Shown here piece by piece: positions 1 through 10,731 of a DNA stretch of 64,000 nt. The position numbers and the translations under genes are program-made. Origin of the DNA: Undaria pinnatifida (Eukaryota > Sar > Phaeophyceae > Laminariales > Alariaceae); assembly GCA_012845835.1 (NCBI GenBank), contig JABAKD010000004.1:6739765-6803764 (forward strand). Direction: 5' to 3'. Numbering within the stretch: the stretch's first letter is position 1; every line of letters starts with the position of its first letter. The notes beneath the pieces were generated by a model. The model saw only the letters and a program-made list of their open reading frames with translations. It made no database searches and was not told the origin of the DNA.

Positions 1-165
1 ACAACCTATATATATATATACGATTTGAGACAAACGAAGGCCACGGTTAGGTGAGCCTGTAAGGGCAGAGAACTCCAGCAGAGAAAATGTTGTTCGGCGA
101 CCCCCGGCCGACATGTTGATTGATGATTAATTCGCTCAGCAGATGACAGCTGATGATGAGCAAAA
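1..165 (-). repeat. Inverted copy of the repeat at 9120-9285
   Basis: The stretch reads as the reverse complement of 9120-9285, with scattered differences. It includes the (ta)n run at its outer end and the segment around the paired gctgagcaaattaatcatc motif. It is cut by the left window edge, so its full extent is unknown. No protein family is recognised. Confidence 0.75.
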
Positions 166-434
166 AGGAGTGAGCATAGTGAGCACATGTGGGCAATGCA
201 CCTGTGCGTCGCTCGTAGCTCGAAGACAAGGACCCTCAAAATCCGTGGCAAACAAAAGAAAAAGACCCTTGAAATGGACCCTCGAACAACGGTACTAACC
301 GATATAATGCCAGGGTAGGGATCAAAAACAAAAACAAGCTAGGACCCCAACAAACAAATACCCCAATACGAGATCCTACAGCCTTGTTCAACAGCTCGTA
401 CCTCAGGGTATGTGATCATATGACCCTACGCAGC

Positions 435-647
435 CTATCGTCTTGCTTCAGCAACAACTTGTATCTTGAATATCTTGCTACCGGTTCCAAGAGAGATACC
501 GAAGACTGTCCCTCTCAACGTGTACCAGTACGTACTGCATGTACCAGGTATCTGGATATGATTAGCCTGTAAACTGCTGTGTATCATGTATCCAAGATAT
601 TGCTGCTGAAACTTGTTCTTGCTACGTTCTGTATCGATAAACGACAA
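435..647 (-). CDS. Small conserved ORF of a dispersed element (unknown)
   Basis: This 70-residue open frame is not a recognised family. Its N-terminal half, with QQQYLGYM followed by IHSS, is matched by the C-terminal part of the open frame at 8592-8828 (QQQYLGYM then MHSS). A weaker relative starting MSFIDEELSK lies on the - strand near 30085. Conservation of the protein frame between diverged copies suggests it was once coding. It is more likely a broken exon of a mobile element than a host gene. The repeat identity is seen in the sequence; coding status is inferred. Confidence 0.35.
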   Translation of the reverse strand: MSFIDTERSKNKFQQQYLGYMIHSSLQANHIQIPGTCSTYWYTLRGTVFGISLGTGSKIFKIQVVAEARR

Positions 648-734
648 ATACCAGACTGAAAACTGTCTGTCGTACTAGCAACGTGCAATGTGCACCAGAT
701 GACGTTAAGTGTTATCAAGTAACGACATGATTGT

Positions 735-1300
735 TACTGACAAGTAGAATCTCTAACAGACTCGGCGCAATTTCGTGTGCTCCACACACTTCGTTCGACG
801 AAATAAACGACAGCGTCGTGAATGCTAAACGTGGCGAGCTCGTTAGGGGCTCCGACCCCCCCTTGGTGTACAGCGCTTACTCTACGGCCGGTTATTTGTG
901 GCGGGCGCCGATCAAGCTTCTGTTAAAAACACAATTGGTGGCTGGTGTGTAGAAAGCTGAGACAAAACTTCTCTATTTTCTTGGAAAGGGCGAAAAACAG
1001 AATTTCGAGAGGATGTTACGGAAGACCACAGGAGGACACAACAGGCAACCTCTCACGTCCTAGGGCATGGATCGAGATGAACTGTTCAGCGCTGACACCT
1101 ACATTCATGTGGTCTTGTCCGAAACGAAGAGGAGTGACCATGGGTTGTCTCTATCTCCGGATCGAAGTTAAATTGCGTTTGGTGGGCGGTGTTGATCAAG
1201 GCTTGATGAAAAATAGACAAATTGACCGGTTAGACGGCATGTTGACAAAAAGAAATAGCCAGCACAAAAATATTCTAGTAATTTTTTCCCCATAGCGACA
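735..1300 (+). repeat. Dispersed repeat, inverted copy at 59240-59760
   Basis: The segment aligns over about 550 bases with the reverse complement of 59240-59760. Both share a frame reading DEINDSVV, then LVRGSDPPLVYS, and further on a frame containing GMDRD and KRSDHGLSL. Stops and frameshifts break both copies, so this is a decayed coding repeat of unknown family. Confidence 0.7.
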
Positions 1301-2049
1301 TTAGGGCCCAGATTAACGAAGAGCACGGAAAATCGTAAGTCGTTTTTTTCTTTAACTGAATAAAAAATACATGAAAAGTTCAACTCTGCTTCTTATCAAG
1401 AAACGGCGTAGTGTCTTCTAGAATTCATTAAGACGCAAAAGGGCCATCGAACACCCGTGAGCAACGACCGAGGCGAGCGATGGCTCGCGTCCTTCCCCGC
1501 GGGCAACGGCTAGCGGCGGATTTCTTTTGCCCGCAGCCGCTAGGAGGCTGTGCCTCTAGGCGTCTCTTTGGGCTGGTGCCACCCCGCCGTCCCACACAGA
1601 TAGCAGCGACGGGGATAGAACGGTCGAAGTTCTGAGGGAAATCATGATATGTGTTAGTTGGTCGTAAAACTTCCGAGGTGCAGGGCGACGAAAAATTGGG
1701 TTTGCGGCGGTCTCGATTGTTTTCGAGGCGTCGCAGGCTGTCTAGGCTACGCTAAGGGCCTTCGGAGGCCGCCGTGCGGCTGCTCCGGTGGTCCTACCTC
1801 TTGCAATAGTGGATTCTCGCCTCTCAATCAGCCGACGACATGGCACCAATTCGCGTGGCCGGCTTCAGTTACATAGAACATGTGCCATGCCTAGGTGCCC
1901 AAACTCCCCAACTTGAATTTCGATTTTCGACTAAAAATTTGTCCAAATCAGTATTTTTTTACTTCTTCGTTGAATTTGATTTTTCGTAAAAACTCTGAGA
2001 ATGACTGCTCGGCGATTCGTTGTTTGACCAATCAGATGCAAATGAAATT
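1301..2049. other. No gene recognised
   Basis: Nothing coding is supported here. 1430-1640 is GC-rich and contains a short inverted repeat (ctagcggc / gccgctag, about 1509-1546). The rest is unremarkable AT-rich sequence. Confidence 0.5.
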
Positions 2050-2380
2050 CAATTGGAAAAAAAGAAAAACGAATTTCGATATGGCAAGTTCTGTTGGTTT
2101 ATGTGTTGGTTTATGCCCGTGCACAACCCTGACGTATGATGATGTGTATTACTGCATAGAATCTACGAAGATGGTAAAGTAGAACTATTTGATATTATTG
2201 GCGGTCCCAATCTTCGATATCCTCGAGTTGATCGTAATCATGACGTGCACACAGGCAGGAGGAATGTTGGCGTATGCCTGTGCACAAATCTGATTTACTA
2301 CGCGGTATTTTGGTGTAGCATCTTCGGAGATGCGGGGGAACCAATGGTTTCCCGAAATGATATAATAAAGTTCCAAAACC
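2050..2380 (+). repeat. Fragment of the E/C element 5' part
   Basis: Matches the reverse complement of 34495-34830 and 38544-38880. Shared landmarks are two gtgcacaggcataaacc-type motifs and the block catcttcggagatgcggggg. It ends where a C-tract element begins, at about 2381. No intact reading frame. Confidence 0.7.
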
Positions 2381-2910
2381 GTCACATTTATCCCCTCAAA
2401 ATAAGGTATAGTTTCCACGCACATATTGAGCTGCCCCCCCCGCTCCCCCCCCCCCCCCCACCCCCGCCCCAACCCCCCCCCCCCCCCCCCCGCCCCCAAT
2501 AATATACTGGTGCCAAAACCGTCAGATTTACCCCCTCGAAAAGATTTATAGCTTACATGCACAAATTGCCCCTTCCCCCCCCCCCCCCCGCCCCCCCCCC
2601 CCCCGCCCCCCCCCCCCCCCCCCCCCCCCACCCGCTCGCTTTTGATCAAAACCAGGCCCCCTTTCCCTTCACAGCTGTCAGATTTTGTCCCCCTCAGAAA
2701 CGGGTTTTATAGTTTCCGCGCACAGACTGACTAAAATCATCCTGTTGACCCTGATAGCTACACTGTAGTTGTAAGGGGAGTCGCCGACCTATATCCTTAA
2801 TGAGGACACACAACTCGTAATGCGCGCGATCGGAGTATCACACACAGCTTGCAAAGATGAGTTTCGACGAAATCTTCGATCTCACAGCTGGAGTGTATTT
2901 TCATTTTTAT
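2381..2910 (+). mobile_element. AB element, 5'-truncated copy
   Basis: Two C-tract modules (poly-C at about 2433-2500 and 2573-2632) are followed by the constant ~240-bp terminal segment. That terminus runs from cagctgtcagattttgtccc to cagctggagtgtattttc and an AT-rich tail. The modules share the core cagattt(a/g)tcccc, then tatag(t/c)tt, then gcaca. No coding capacity; the proline-rich frames over poly-C are not genes. Confidence 0.75.
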
Positions 2911-2914
2911 AATA

Positions 2915-3055
2915 AAGTAAATAAGTGGCCCCCGATCTCATGATTAGGGTCACCACGTGAGGGAGTGGGAAAAGCCCTGAGTGGCACTGCATGTCACTGC
3001 ACTTTACTGCACCTTTCCTGCACTTTGCTTCCTTCTTTCCTTTCATATATATTTT
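2915..3055 (+). repeat. Fragment of the E-element intron (hairpin block)
   Basis: Matches 9505-9650 and the inverse of 34205-34330 and 46560-46670. It carries the conserved block gattagggtcaccac and tgcactttactgcacc. In other copies this block precedes a splice acceptor and the E coding region. Confidence 0.7.
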
Positions 3056-5120
3056 GAGCACATGTTTACCAAGCGTTCCTTTAAAACTGACGATTGGCAT
3101 CCCTCCCTCTAATGCTCAATGACGGAGACAGCACATGGCCACATACATCACCTCGCATGCTGTATTTGGCAATACGTATCTCTTGCGTATAATTAGCGAT
3201 GTCGATAATAATGGTAACTGTATGATGATGGTGACAAACAGTGCATGACCACATCACCTCGCCTGTTGCATTTGACAATACGTATCTCTTTCTTATAATT
3301 AGCGATGTCAGAAAATAATGGTACCTACAAATATTCTATAAAATATTCTAGCTTTCGATCGATGTATCATAGAACAAAAAGTTATGAAGATTTAACACGT
3401 TATTTACTACACTTAAACACTGGGTTGCATGTTGCATCTAATATCAAACCTTCTAGAATAGTAAACATTACAAGCCAGATGATATAAAGGGATGTCTTAT
3501 TGCTTCAATCGTCAGGTTTGTCCCCTTTGAGAATTTATAGTTTCCGCGCACATATTGAAATGTCCCGCCCCCCGCCCCCCCCCCCCCCCCTCCCCTCCCC
3601 CTCCACTGACCTCTTTTTCATAACAAACCCCAACCCTTCCCCCCCCCCCCCTCCGTCCCCCGATCCCCCCCCCCTTTCCGCCTAGTCTGTCCAAACGCTT
3701 CACTCACAATCACATTCGGCCTGAGTAATAAACACCTATACGCAGTTGATATCACGTCATTATCTTTCTGACCATCCATGACGTAGTTTTCAATCATTTT
3801 CCCCCCAACCCCCCCCCCCCCCCCTCCAACGCCCCCTCTTTTCCGACCACCTACACGATCGCCTAGACCTAGCACCACGCGTATAACAAGCTGCTACATA
3901 TCTTTGATCTCACAGCCGAAGTGTATTTGAATATTATTTGTGACCTAAACCTCTTAAAAATCCCCCCCCCCCCCCTCTTGCTCTCCCTTACTCTAACGCC
4001 GCACCAAATATCGAAATCCGCCACATTAATAAACACTTAACGCACAGGATATCACCTCATTATGCCGCTGTGTTCCCCCCCCCCCCCACCCCCTCCCCCC
4101 TCCCCTCCCCCCCTCCAACGCCCCCTCTTTCCCGACCACCTGCACGATCGCCTAGACCTAGCACCACGCGTATAACAAGCTGCTACATATCTTTGATCTC
4201 AAAGCCGAAGTGTATTTGAATATTATTTGTGACCTAAACCGCCTAAAAAATCTCCCCCCCCCCCCCCTCTTGCTCTCCCTTACTCTAACGCCGCACCAAA
4301 TATCGAAATCCGCCACATTAATAAACACTACACGCACAGGATATCACCTCATTATCTTTCGAGAGCCATCCATGCCGCTGTGTTCCCCCCCGCTCCCCCC
4401 CCCCACCTCGAACGCCCCCTTCTTCCCCATCACCCGCACCTTCGCCTAGACCTAGCACCACACGTATAACAAACCCCTCACCTAAAGCCCTCCCCCCCCC
4501 CCCCCGCCCCCCCCCGCCCCCACCCCCCACCCTCCCCCCCCAACCCATCCCAACCCCACCCCCTCGAACACTCCACCCTCTCTTTACTCACTGATTGTAC
4601 GACTGATGTATTATTTCCAAAACTGTCACATTTATCTCCTCAGAATAATGTATAGTTTCCACGCACATATTGAGCTGCCCCCCCCGCCCCCCCCCCCTCC
4701 CCCGCCAACCCCCTCCCCCCCGCCCCCAATAATATACTGGTGCCAAAACCGTCAGATTTATCCCCTCGAAAGGAATTACAGCTTACATGCACAAATTGCC
4801 CCTTTCCCCCCCCCCCCCCCGCCCCCCTCCAAACCAGCTCGCTTTTGATCAAAACCAGGCCCCCCTTTCCCTTCACAGCTGTCAGATTATGTCCCCCTCA
4901 GAAACGGGTTTTATAGTTTCCGCGCACAGACTGACTAAAATCATCCTGTTGACCCTGATAGCTACACTGTAGTTGTAAGGGGAGTCGCCGACCTATATCC
5001 TTAATGAGGACACACAACTCGTAATGCGCGCGATCGGAGTATCACACACAGCTTGCAAAGATGAGTTTCGACGAAATCTTCGATCTCACAGCTGGAGTGT
5101 ATTTTCATTTTTATAATATA
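3056..5120 (+). mobile_element. AB element, near full-length copy
   Basis: The order is: a 5' segment (3056-3500) also found at 25735-26085 and inverted at 19565-19735; a ladder of C-tract modules; and the constant terminus (about 4870-5120). Between 3740 and 4480 about three units of ~290 bp recur, each containing cctagacctagcaccac and aacgccccctc. No protein is encoded. The long Pro- or Gly-rich frames on either strand come from homopolymer C. Confidence 0.75.
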
Positions 5121-6620
5121 TTTTCTGCTTCTCTTCCCATTCCGATGGCTCTCCAGATTACGTGACTTCTGTCTCCGTGATTGAGCCAGGCATGCGCCTA
5201 CCACCCGTGCACGTGGATGGTCCAACAAGATAGTATGAGGATCGATCTAGATATCTCGTGTACAGGGTGAGGCAAAGATGGAGGCGACATTCGCCGGCCT
5301 CACGCTGGAGCAGCATATGGGGTACATGAGAAAAGCTACCGTAAATGCCCCCACAGAAATCGAAATTTCTAAAGTCCGCGCAACAGCAGGAAGAACCTTG
5401 AGGACCTGGAAAGCCCACAGGGACGCAAACCACGACAAGGCAAGCTCCCATGATGTCCAGGGATCAGCGCCGGGCCAGAAAATACCAGGGACCCGCGCTT
5501 TCCAGACACAGGGACGCCGTGAGAGCATGGAGGCGCTCTGGGGTCTTGCTGCATGGTGGCACGAGCAGCAGCTTATAAAACAGACGTTTTGGACTGCCGA
5601 GATACTTGATGAGATAAAAGGCGACATTCTGGAGGCGAGAGATATTGCTTTTCTTATGGGCTATTTGGATTATGACGTAAAGAAGGGCGATAAAGAGAAG
5701 GCGGGGGCGGTAGAACAGGAGCAACTGCCGCCGGGGCCACCGCCGCCACCGGCACAATCGACAACGCCGCCGCAGCTTCTCCCGCCCGCGAAGGAAGCGA
5801 AAAAGCTCCCGCTTGAACAAATCGAGATGCGAGGAAGCCAGCAAACGGCAAAAAGAGGTGGGAATACTTTGGGTTTGGTAAATAAGGTGTCAGATTGCGT
5901 GGACGGAGCAAAACAGGAAGAAGGACGAGTTGCTTTTTGGGACAAAAAAGACGGGATCGAACATTATTGGTGGAACGAGGTGGTCTTGGCGCAGCCATTA
6001 GTTGAAGGGCTGCTGCAGCAGCAGCAGAAGCAGCCACAGCTACCTGGTGTTGCCGCCCCAACCCCATGGCCATCCCCACAGGCGCCGCTACCGCCGCCGC
6101 AGTCGGTGGAAGCGCAGCGGCAGCCGCACCAGCAGCAGGTAGAGCTATCTGGTGCTGCCGCCCCGGACCCGTGACCACCCCCATTGTCAGCAGATCTTGA
6201 CGAGAGCAACAGCGAGCGGGAGATTAAAAGGCATTATTTTCTGGTTTTTGTTTGGGTAGGTTAGAGTGATCGCGAGCAGAATGGAGGCGATTGGAAGCGA
6301 GAAGGCATTGGCACTGGTTGGTACTTCAGCATCTTCCGGGGTTGGGGGCACGAGACGCCTGGTCGGCGCCTTACCCGTCCGCGGCGAACACGTGTACGAG
6401 AAAAGAGGTGACCTCACTACCGGGTGTCGAGATCGAAACGCATGTACTATTTTCAAGTACCACAGCAATATAATTGTAAAGTATCAAAACATGCTTGTTC
6501 GTCGGATGATGATATACTGCAACTGGTATGATTAGCGGTTCATAGCGATTACGGTTTGTTTGGTTGGCATAGCGCTTACTCAAGGTAGGGTCAGTCGAAT
6601 GATTCTATACTACAACTGGT
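5121..6620 (+). mobile_element. Element E, copy 1
   Basis: An inverted second copy lies at 45069-46800. The left end abuts the AB terminus at 5120. The upstream part holds a former exon coding DGSPDYVTSVSVIEPGMRLP, in which the usual splice acceptor 'cag' of other copies reads 'cat'. The right end is set by the match of 6540-6620 to 45069-45140. The element family is not recognised. Confidence 0.65.
5278..6174 (+). CDS. Unidentified protein of element E (298 aa)
   Basis: No known family is recognised. The frame opens MEATFAGLTLEQHMG, has a conserved WGLAAWWHEQQ block at about residues 82-100, and a predicted helical region up to residue 140. Proline-rich (about 150-165) and Gln/Pro-rich (about 240-295) low-complexity stretches follow. 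The copy at 45405-46480 preserves the same protein in other frames with many silent changes, which supports real coding origin. Here a TGA at 6172 replaces the TGG of copy 2, so the original protein continued into the frame at 6200-6535 (RMEAIG, ALPVRGEHVY, TIFKYHSN). An upstream exon (5150-5225) is out of frame with this ATG because of an indel. Candidates are a transposon accessory or gag-like protein; neither can be shown. Confidence 0.5.
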   Translation: MEATFAGLTLEQHMGYMRKATVNAPTEIEISKVRATAGRTLRTWKAHRDANHDKASSHDVQGSAPGQKIPGTRAFQTQGRRESMEALWGLAAWWHEQQLIKQTFWTAEILDEIKGDILEARDIAFLMGYLDYDVKKGDKEKAGAVEQEQLPPGPPPPPAQSTTPPQLLPPAKEAKKLPLEQIEMRGSQQTAKRGGNTLGLVNKVSDCVDGAKQEEGRVAFWDKKDGIEHYWWNEVVLAQPLVEGLLQQQQKQPQLPGVAAPTPWPSPQAPLPPPQSVEAQRQPHQQQVELSGAAAPDP

Positions 6621-7289
6621 GTACTTAGTGCTTGATACTCTACCGGCACGCACATCATCATCATGAGAGCAGCGATCGTCCTTTTTTTCAAGGGTTATTT
6701 TTACGAGGCAGTAGTACAACATGTTACTTACGTCACTGATTTTTGTAGAGTTTGTAGAAGAGTTGTATACCTAGTACCCTTCACGGGGAACGACCCGCCG
6801 CAATTTTCAATTTTCAGGCACGGGCGTCGTAGCTGCGCTGCAACCTGTCAAATAACTCGGGAAGGAGGGGCGATTATTGATATCTGTACTGCTGTGGTTT
6901 TTGTGGTTCCATTGCTCTTGTTTCACTGCATACCCGCGGGTCGTCACTCTGACAGCACTCCAGACAGCAGGCGCGTTCGTCTATACTCACGATTACCGTG
7001 CGGTTCGTACGGTGCAGGCAGCCCAACCGCTGTAGTTTGTAGCCGCGAGTTGGTTAGTTGTGGGGACGGGTGAACTCTATGCTGTAGTTGAGTGGATACC
7101 CGCGGCCATGTGTGTTCAGTTTGCACATTTGACCTTTTCACTTGTGCGCCTTTTTCCGTATCGTGCGTTTTTAGGCGTGAAAGCGTAGTATTTCCCTGAC
7201 GAATTTTGATATCACTTGGTTTTTCGGATCTTCCTAGGGCTCCAGCATCTATCTTTGTGTGACCACGGACTCTAGATTTTTGACAAGAG
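6621..7289. other. No gene recognised
   Basis: Open frames are short and show no family features. No repeat shared with the rest of the window was noticed. Confidence 0.4.
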
Positions 7290-8730
7290 TTAATGTGAGA
7301 AAACAACAACAACAACTCTGCTTATCAAGCGCAACAACGAACTGAAATGCTGGATTATTTTAGAGATAAGCGATTGCTGTTCATAGTGCTGATGTTTGTC
7401 GGGGATATGATACATAGCGCTTGCCTGTGATATCCGACTTTTCTGTCGTTTATGATATGAGTTGGCACTTTGGTTCATTTTCATTCAACCATTTTCCCTT
7501 AGTTCCAAAAATTCAAGAACAAATGGTTACTGCCGAAAGCATGACTTTTGATCCTGGTCGTTGGAAAAGGTCATGGTATCGTTTGGTGTATCAGCGGTCT
7601 ATACTATTGATAAATTGTACCTGGTACGTGGCCGTGGTGGTACATACTTTTTGGTTGGCCCGGACAAGTTCACATATGACCGTATACGTATGCATTCGTG
7701 CTTATTTTTTTGTTCCAGGAACGGGAGGTGATGGATAGGGTAGGTTGCGTTTTAAACACATAACTGAACTTTCAACCCTGCTTGGTGTTATGCCCACATT
7801 AATACAGTACCTGTGGTACCAGGAATGAAAATCGTAGTTTATTGACGTATTTTCTGGGCAATACTTGCAGTGGATGATAGGACTGTGTTCACCCCCTCCC
7901 CTCCCTCCCAATGCCGTATAAAACCGAGCGATCAGAGGGGAAGGGTAGACAGATATATGGCTTATACTATCCACAGGTGATCACACGTCATGTACGAACG
8001 AACGCACATCTGATTCAGTAGTATACGAGCAAAATATTTGTTGTTTTTGGGAGCGTTTGACAAGGAACTTTGAGATTTTTATCTTTAAGCTGGTGGGGCG
8101 GAAAGAGATATCGATCGTCCACGTGACATATTCTTTTCAGCTCGCGGAGACACCACCGCCGTAGTCTTGCCATGAACTCCTGGTGATATGAATTGGAGGT
8201 CGAGCTGGCAGGATGCTTGATTTATTTGAACAGAGAGAGTAGGTAGGTATAATGAATGCTGGCTTCCATAGTTTGTTGAAAGAGCACATGTCCTAATCAA
8301 AATGGCCTGCAATACCAACGCGTGTTGAGAGCTTGGCATGGATTAAACCAGAGCGTAACTGGTTGGATTGAATGTGGCTTGACTCCGGAGTGGGGGAGTT
8401 TGGATCCGGAGTGGGGGAGTTGTATCTTTAGCTCATGTTTTGGGTCATGAAATAATAGTTGAAAAAGAAGGCGATGCTCTTACATTTTTGTTTGAATTTG
8501 AGGATGGTACTTTTGAGTTTGCAGGAATGTAGGATGGCGTGAGCATTATCGTGACAGTTGTCACCAGCTGGAGGGATGTAGATTTGACTATTTGCTCGTG
8601 TCAATATCCGAGAATCAAACTCGGGTCTGCGTTGATACTAATAGTTATATTGTTTTTAACTTTGCCTGGGGCATGTTGAAAACGGGAGTATCTATATTAC
8701 CACCAGAATGTTGCTTGATCGATGCAGTGC
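7290..8730 (+). repeat. Repeat C, longest uninterrupted copy
   Basis: 7310-7805 is the reverse complement of 41766-42455 (without the 41890-42085 insert). 7790-8720 is the reverse complement of 35230-36154 and of 39279-40203. It therefore gives the empty-site sequence for an AB insertion that splits the other copy at 36154/41766. Several frames look formerly coding, including DKLYLVRGRGGTYFLVG in the 7570-7690 region, but are broken. Confidence 0.75.
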
Positions 8731-8828
8731 GTAGCAAGCACAAGTCTCAGCAGCAATATCTTGGATACATGATGCACAGCAGCTTGCTGGTTAGTCATAT
8801 CCAAAAGATGGTACATGTAGCATGGTAG
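8592..8828 (+). CDS. Small ORF in repeat C (unknown)
   Basis: 78 residues. The first 50 match the C-terminal half of the protein at 35215-35517 (ISENQTRVCVDTNSYIVFN), and the last 30 match the small ORF at 435-647. The start codon is probably not the real one: homologous coding sequence extends upstream to about 8440 in another frame, with a frameshift near 8525 relative to the 35-kb copy. It reads as a decayed exon of repeat C. Confidence 0.35.
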   Translation: MLVSISENQTRVCVDTNSYIVFNFAWGMLKTGVSILPPECCLIDAVRSKHKSQQQYLGYMMHSSLLVSHIQKMVHVAW

Positions 8829-9119
8829 TACGTAAGAGTAATGTTAGTACGAAAAAATGCGGCGAAATAAAGTACTCGGAGCAACATTCATGGAACATGA
8901 TTTTAGGTTAACGGTCGGGACGTTGACGTAGCTAGAGCTCCCAGACAGAAGCAAACCTCAGGGAACATTGCCATGGGTACGGTAGACCACGAGCAAGCCT
9001 CAGGAAACGTTTCTTCTGTAGGTAGATCAGACATCTAACCGTAGAAGAGTACATCTGTCCGTAGCGTACGCATTGTGCTGTCTTGATCAGGTGATGGCCA
9101 GGCCCACCTCGATCAACCT

Positions 9120-9285
9120 TTTTGCTCACCATCAGCTCTCATCTGCTGAGCAAATTAATCATCAATCAACATACATATCGGTCTGGGGTCGCCGAACAAC
9201 ATCTTCTCTGCTCGAGCTCTCTGCTCTTCTTACAGGCTCACCTAACCGTGGCCTTCGATTGCCTCAAATCATCTATATATATAGG
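9120..9285 (+). repeat. Inverted partner of 1-165
   Basis: Reverse-complement match to the left window edge, ending in a short (ta)n run at about 9270-9282. With 435-640 against 8730-8830 this forms two collinear inverted matches, so 1-650 and 8730-9285 are inverted copies of one element with diverged middles. Confidence 0.7.
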
Positions 9286-9424
9286 CTGAGTCTTCATCGG
9301 GTCATCCGAAAGCGAGCCTACGAGCGTACACCAGCCAAGAAAGCTGATACACGCCACATGCCACCTAAGTTCAATAGGTTATGATCAATAGGTTATAGCC
9401 TCGAGAGCTTCATCTAAGAATCAA

Positions 9425-9745
9425 CATGATTTACTACGTTGGTATTTTGGTGCAGCATCTTCGGAGATGTGGGGGAGCCTAGGGTTTCCCGAAAGTACAT
9501 AACAAAATGAATAAATGGTCCCTAATCTCATGATTAGGGTCACCACATGAGGGAGTGGGAGCCTCTGAGTGGCCCTGCATGTTACTGCACTTTACCGCAC
9601 CTTTCCTGCACTTTGCTTCCTGCTTTCCTTTCATACATATTTTCTACTTCTCTCCCCAGCCCGATGGCTCTCCGGGTTACGTGACTTCTGTCTCCGTGAT
9701 TGAGCCAGGCATGCGCCTACCACCCGTGTACGTGGATGGTCAAAT
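9425..9745 (+). repeat. Element E fragment: intron end plus exon
   Basis: The block runs from cagcatcttcggagatgtgg through a perfect hairpin (ccctaatc / gattaggg, 9520-9539). It then enters a pyrimidine-rich tract ending 'cccag' at about 9659. A frame reading PDGSPGYVTSVSVIEPGMRL follows directly, as at 46480-46530 (inverse). This looks like a 3' splice site and exon. Similarity stops at 9745 after VYVDGQ. Confidence 0.65.
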
Positions 9746-10723
9746 AAGTTCCTCGTTATTCTGGGCCCTTCCCCGGAATCTTCCAGCAAATAACCCCAAA
9801 AAACTTTGGAAACTTTTTAGGCTTTCCATTCTCATCGGTCTTTTAATTTTTTTTGATGGAGGGGATTGGGAAAGTTAAAGGGTACACGTTCAACGACAAA
9901 TATATACGGGTGGTCTAGGGGTGTTGCACGTGGCGAAGGTGCTGTTTATGATCCAAATGTGTTCTTCACAATGCCACCGCCGTAGGCTCATCGCGAGCCC
10001 CTCCAGTATTATTACCGCTTGTGCGCTTGCAAGGTTGAAATATGATGCCATGTTTCGAAGTGCATAGTCGTCGTCGTGTCTTTGTTGTAACGTTCGTTTT
10101 TCTATTTCGCCCCTGAGGTGGTCGTGGGCTTGTCGCAGAAGCATGGAGAAGCAAGCAAGAAGCAAGCGCTTGAGTAGCAGCGTCTTTGTTTTTGTTTTTA
10201 GGCATCATGGGGGGGATTTGTCTTGAAGCGTCATACTTCCACGGGCGTTGCCATCATCAGCCTATCTATCATGGATTGTCATTCTTATGCATCTCAACAA
10301 CCCATCCATTGGTACGTTTTATCTCAGCCTATCTTGTATTGGTATGTATAAACGTCTACGTGTAGTAAACATAAGCACGCAGGCATTGGCATTGAGACCA
10401 AAATTGAGAGAGGAAAAGCCAAGAAATGACCAAGAAAGGAAATAACTAACCTCTTTCTGCGCCCCGGGGGGGGGGGGGGGGCGTTGTGTGGTGTGCGAGA
10501 TAATTTCCTTATGCGCCGTTGGCCTGCGGCGAAAACTTGTTACGCGCCAAAAGTCGTGTGTGGCGCTGCCCGCGACCAGCCTCGCCGCGACCGTTGCTCG
10601 AAACGGTTATTATGTTGACCCAACTGTTGCGCCCGCGCAACAGCGCAACAGTAGTTAATGCCTTGGTACCAACTAACTGGAGGAAGTGTAACAGTCACAT
10701 GGTATTGACCAATGCAATATTCA
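9746..10723. other. No gene recognised; G-run
   Basis: A 91-residue frame at 9890-10165 (-) and an overlapping one to 10208 have no recognisable features. A G-run sits at about 10465-10482. Confidence 0.4.
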
Positions 10724-10731
10724 CCTGCCAT

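Noticed and set aside
1430..1650. GC-rich block considered as an rRNA or structured RNA
   Set aside because: No conserved rRNA core sequences; only one short inverted repeat.
2185..2649. Gly-rich and Pro-rich frames over C/G runs (also near 4318, 18468, 36487, 40536, 61171)
   Set aside because: They arise from homopolymer C or G and do not keep any non-repetitive sequence between copies.
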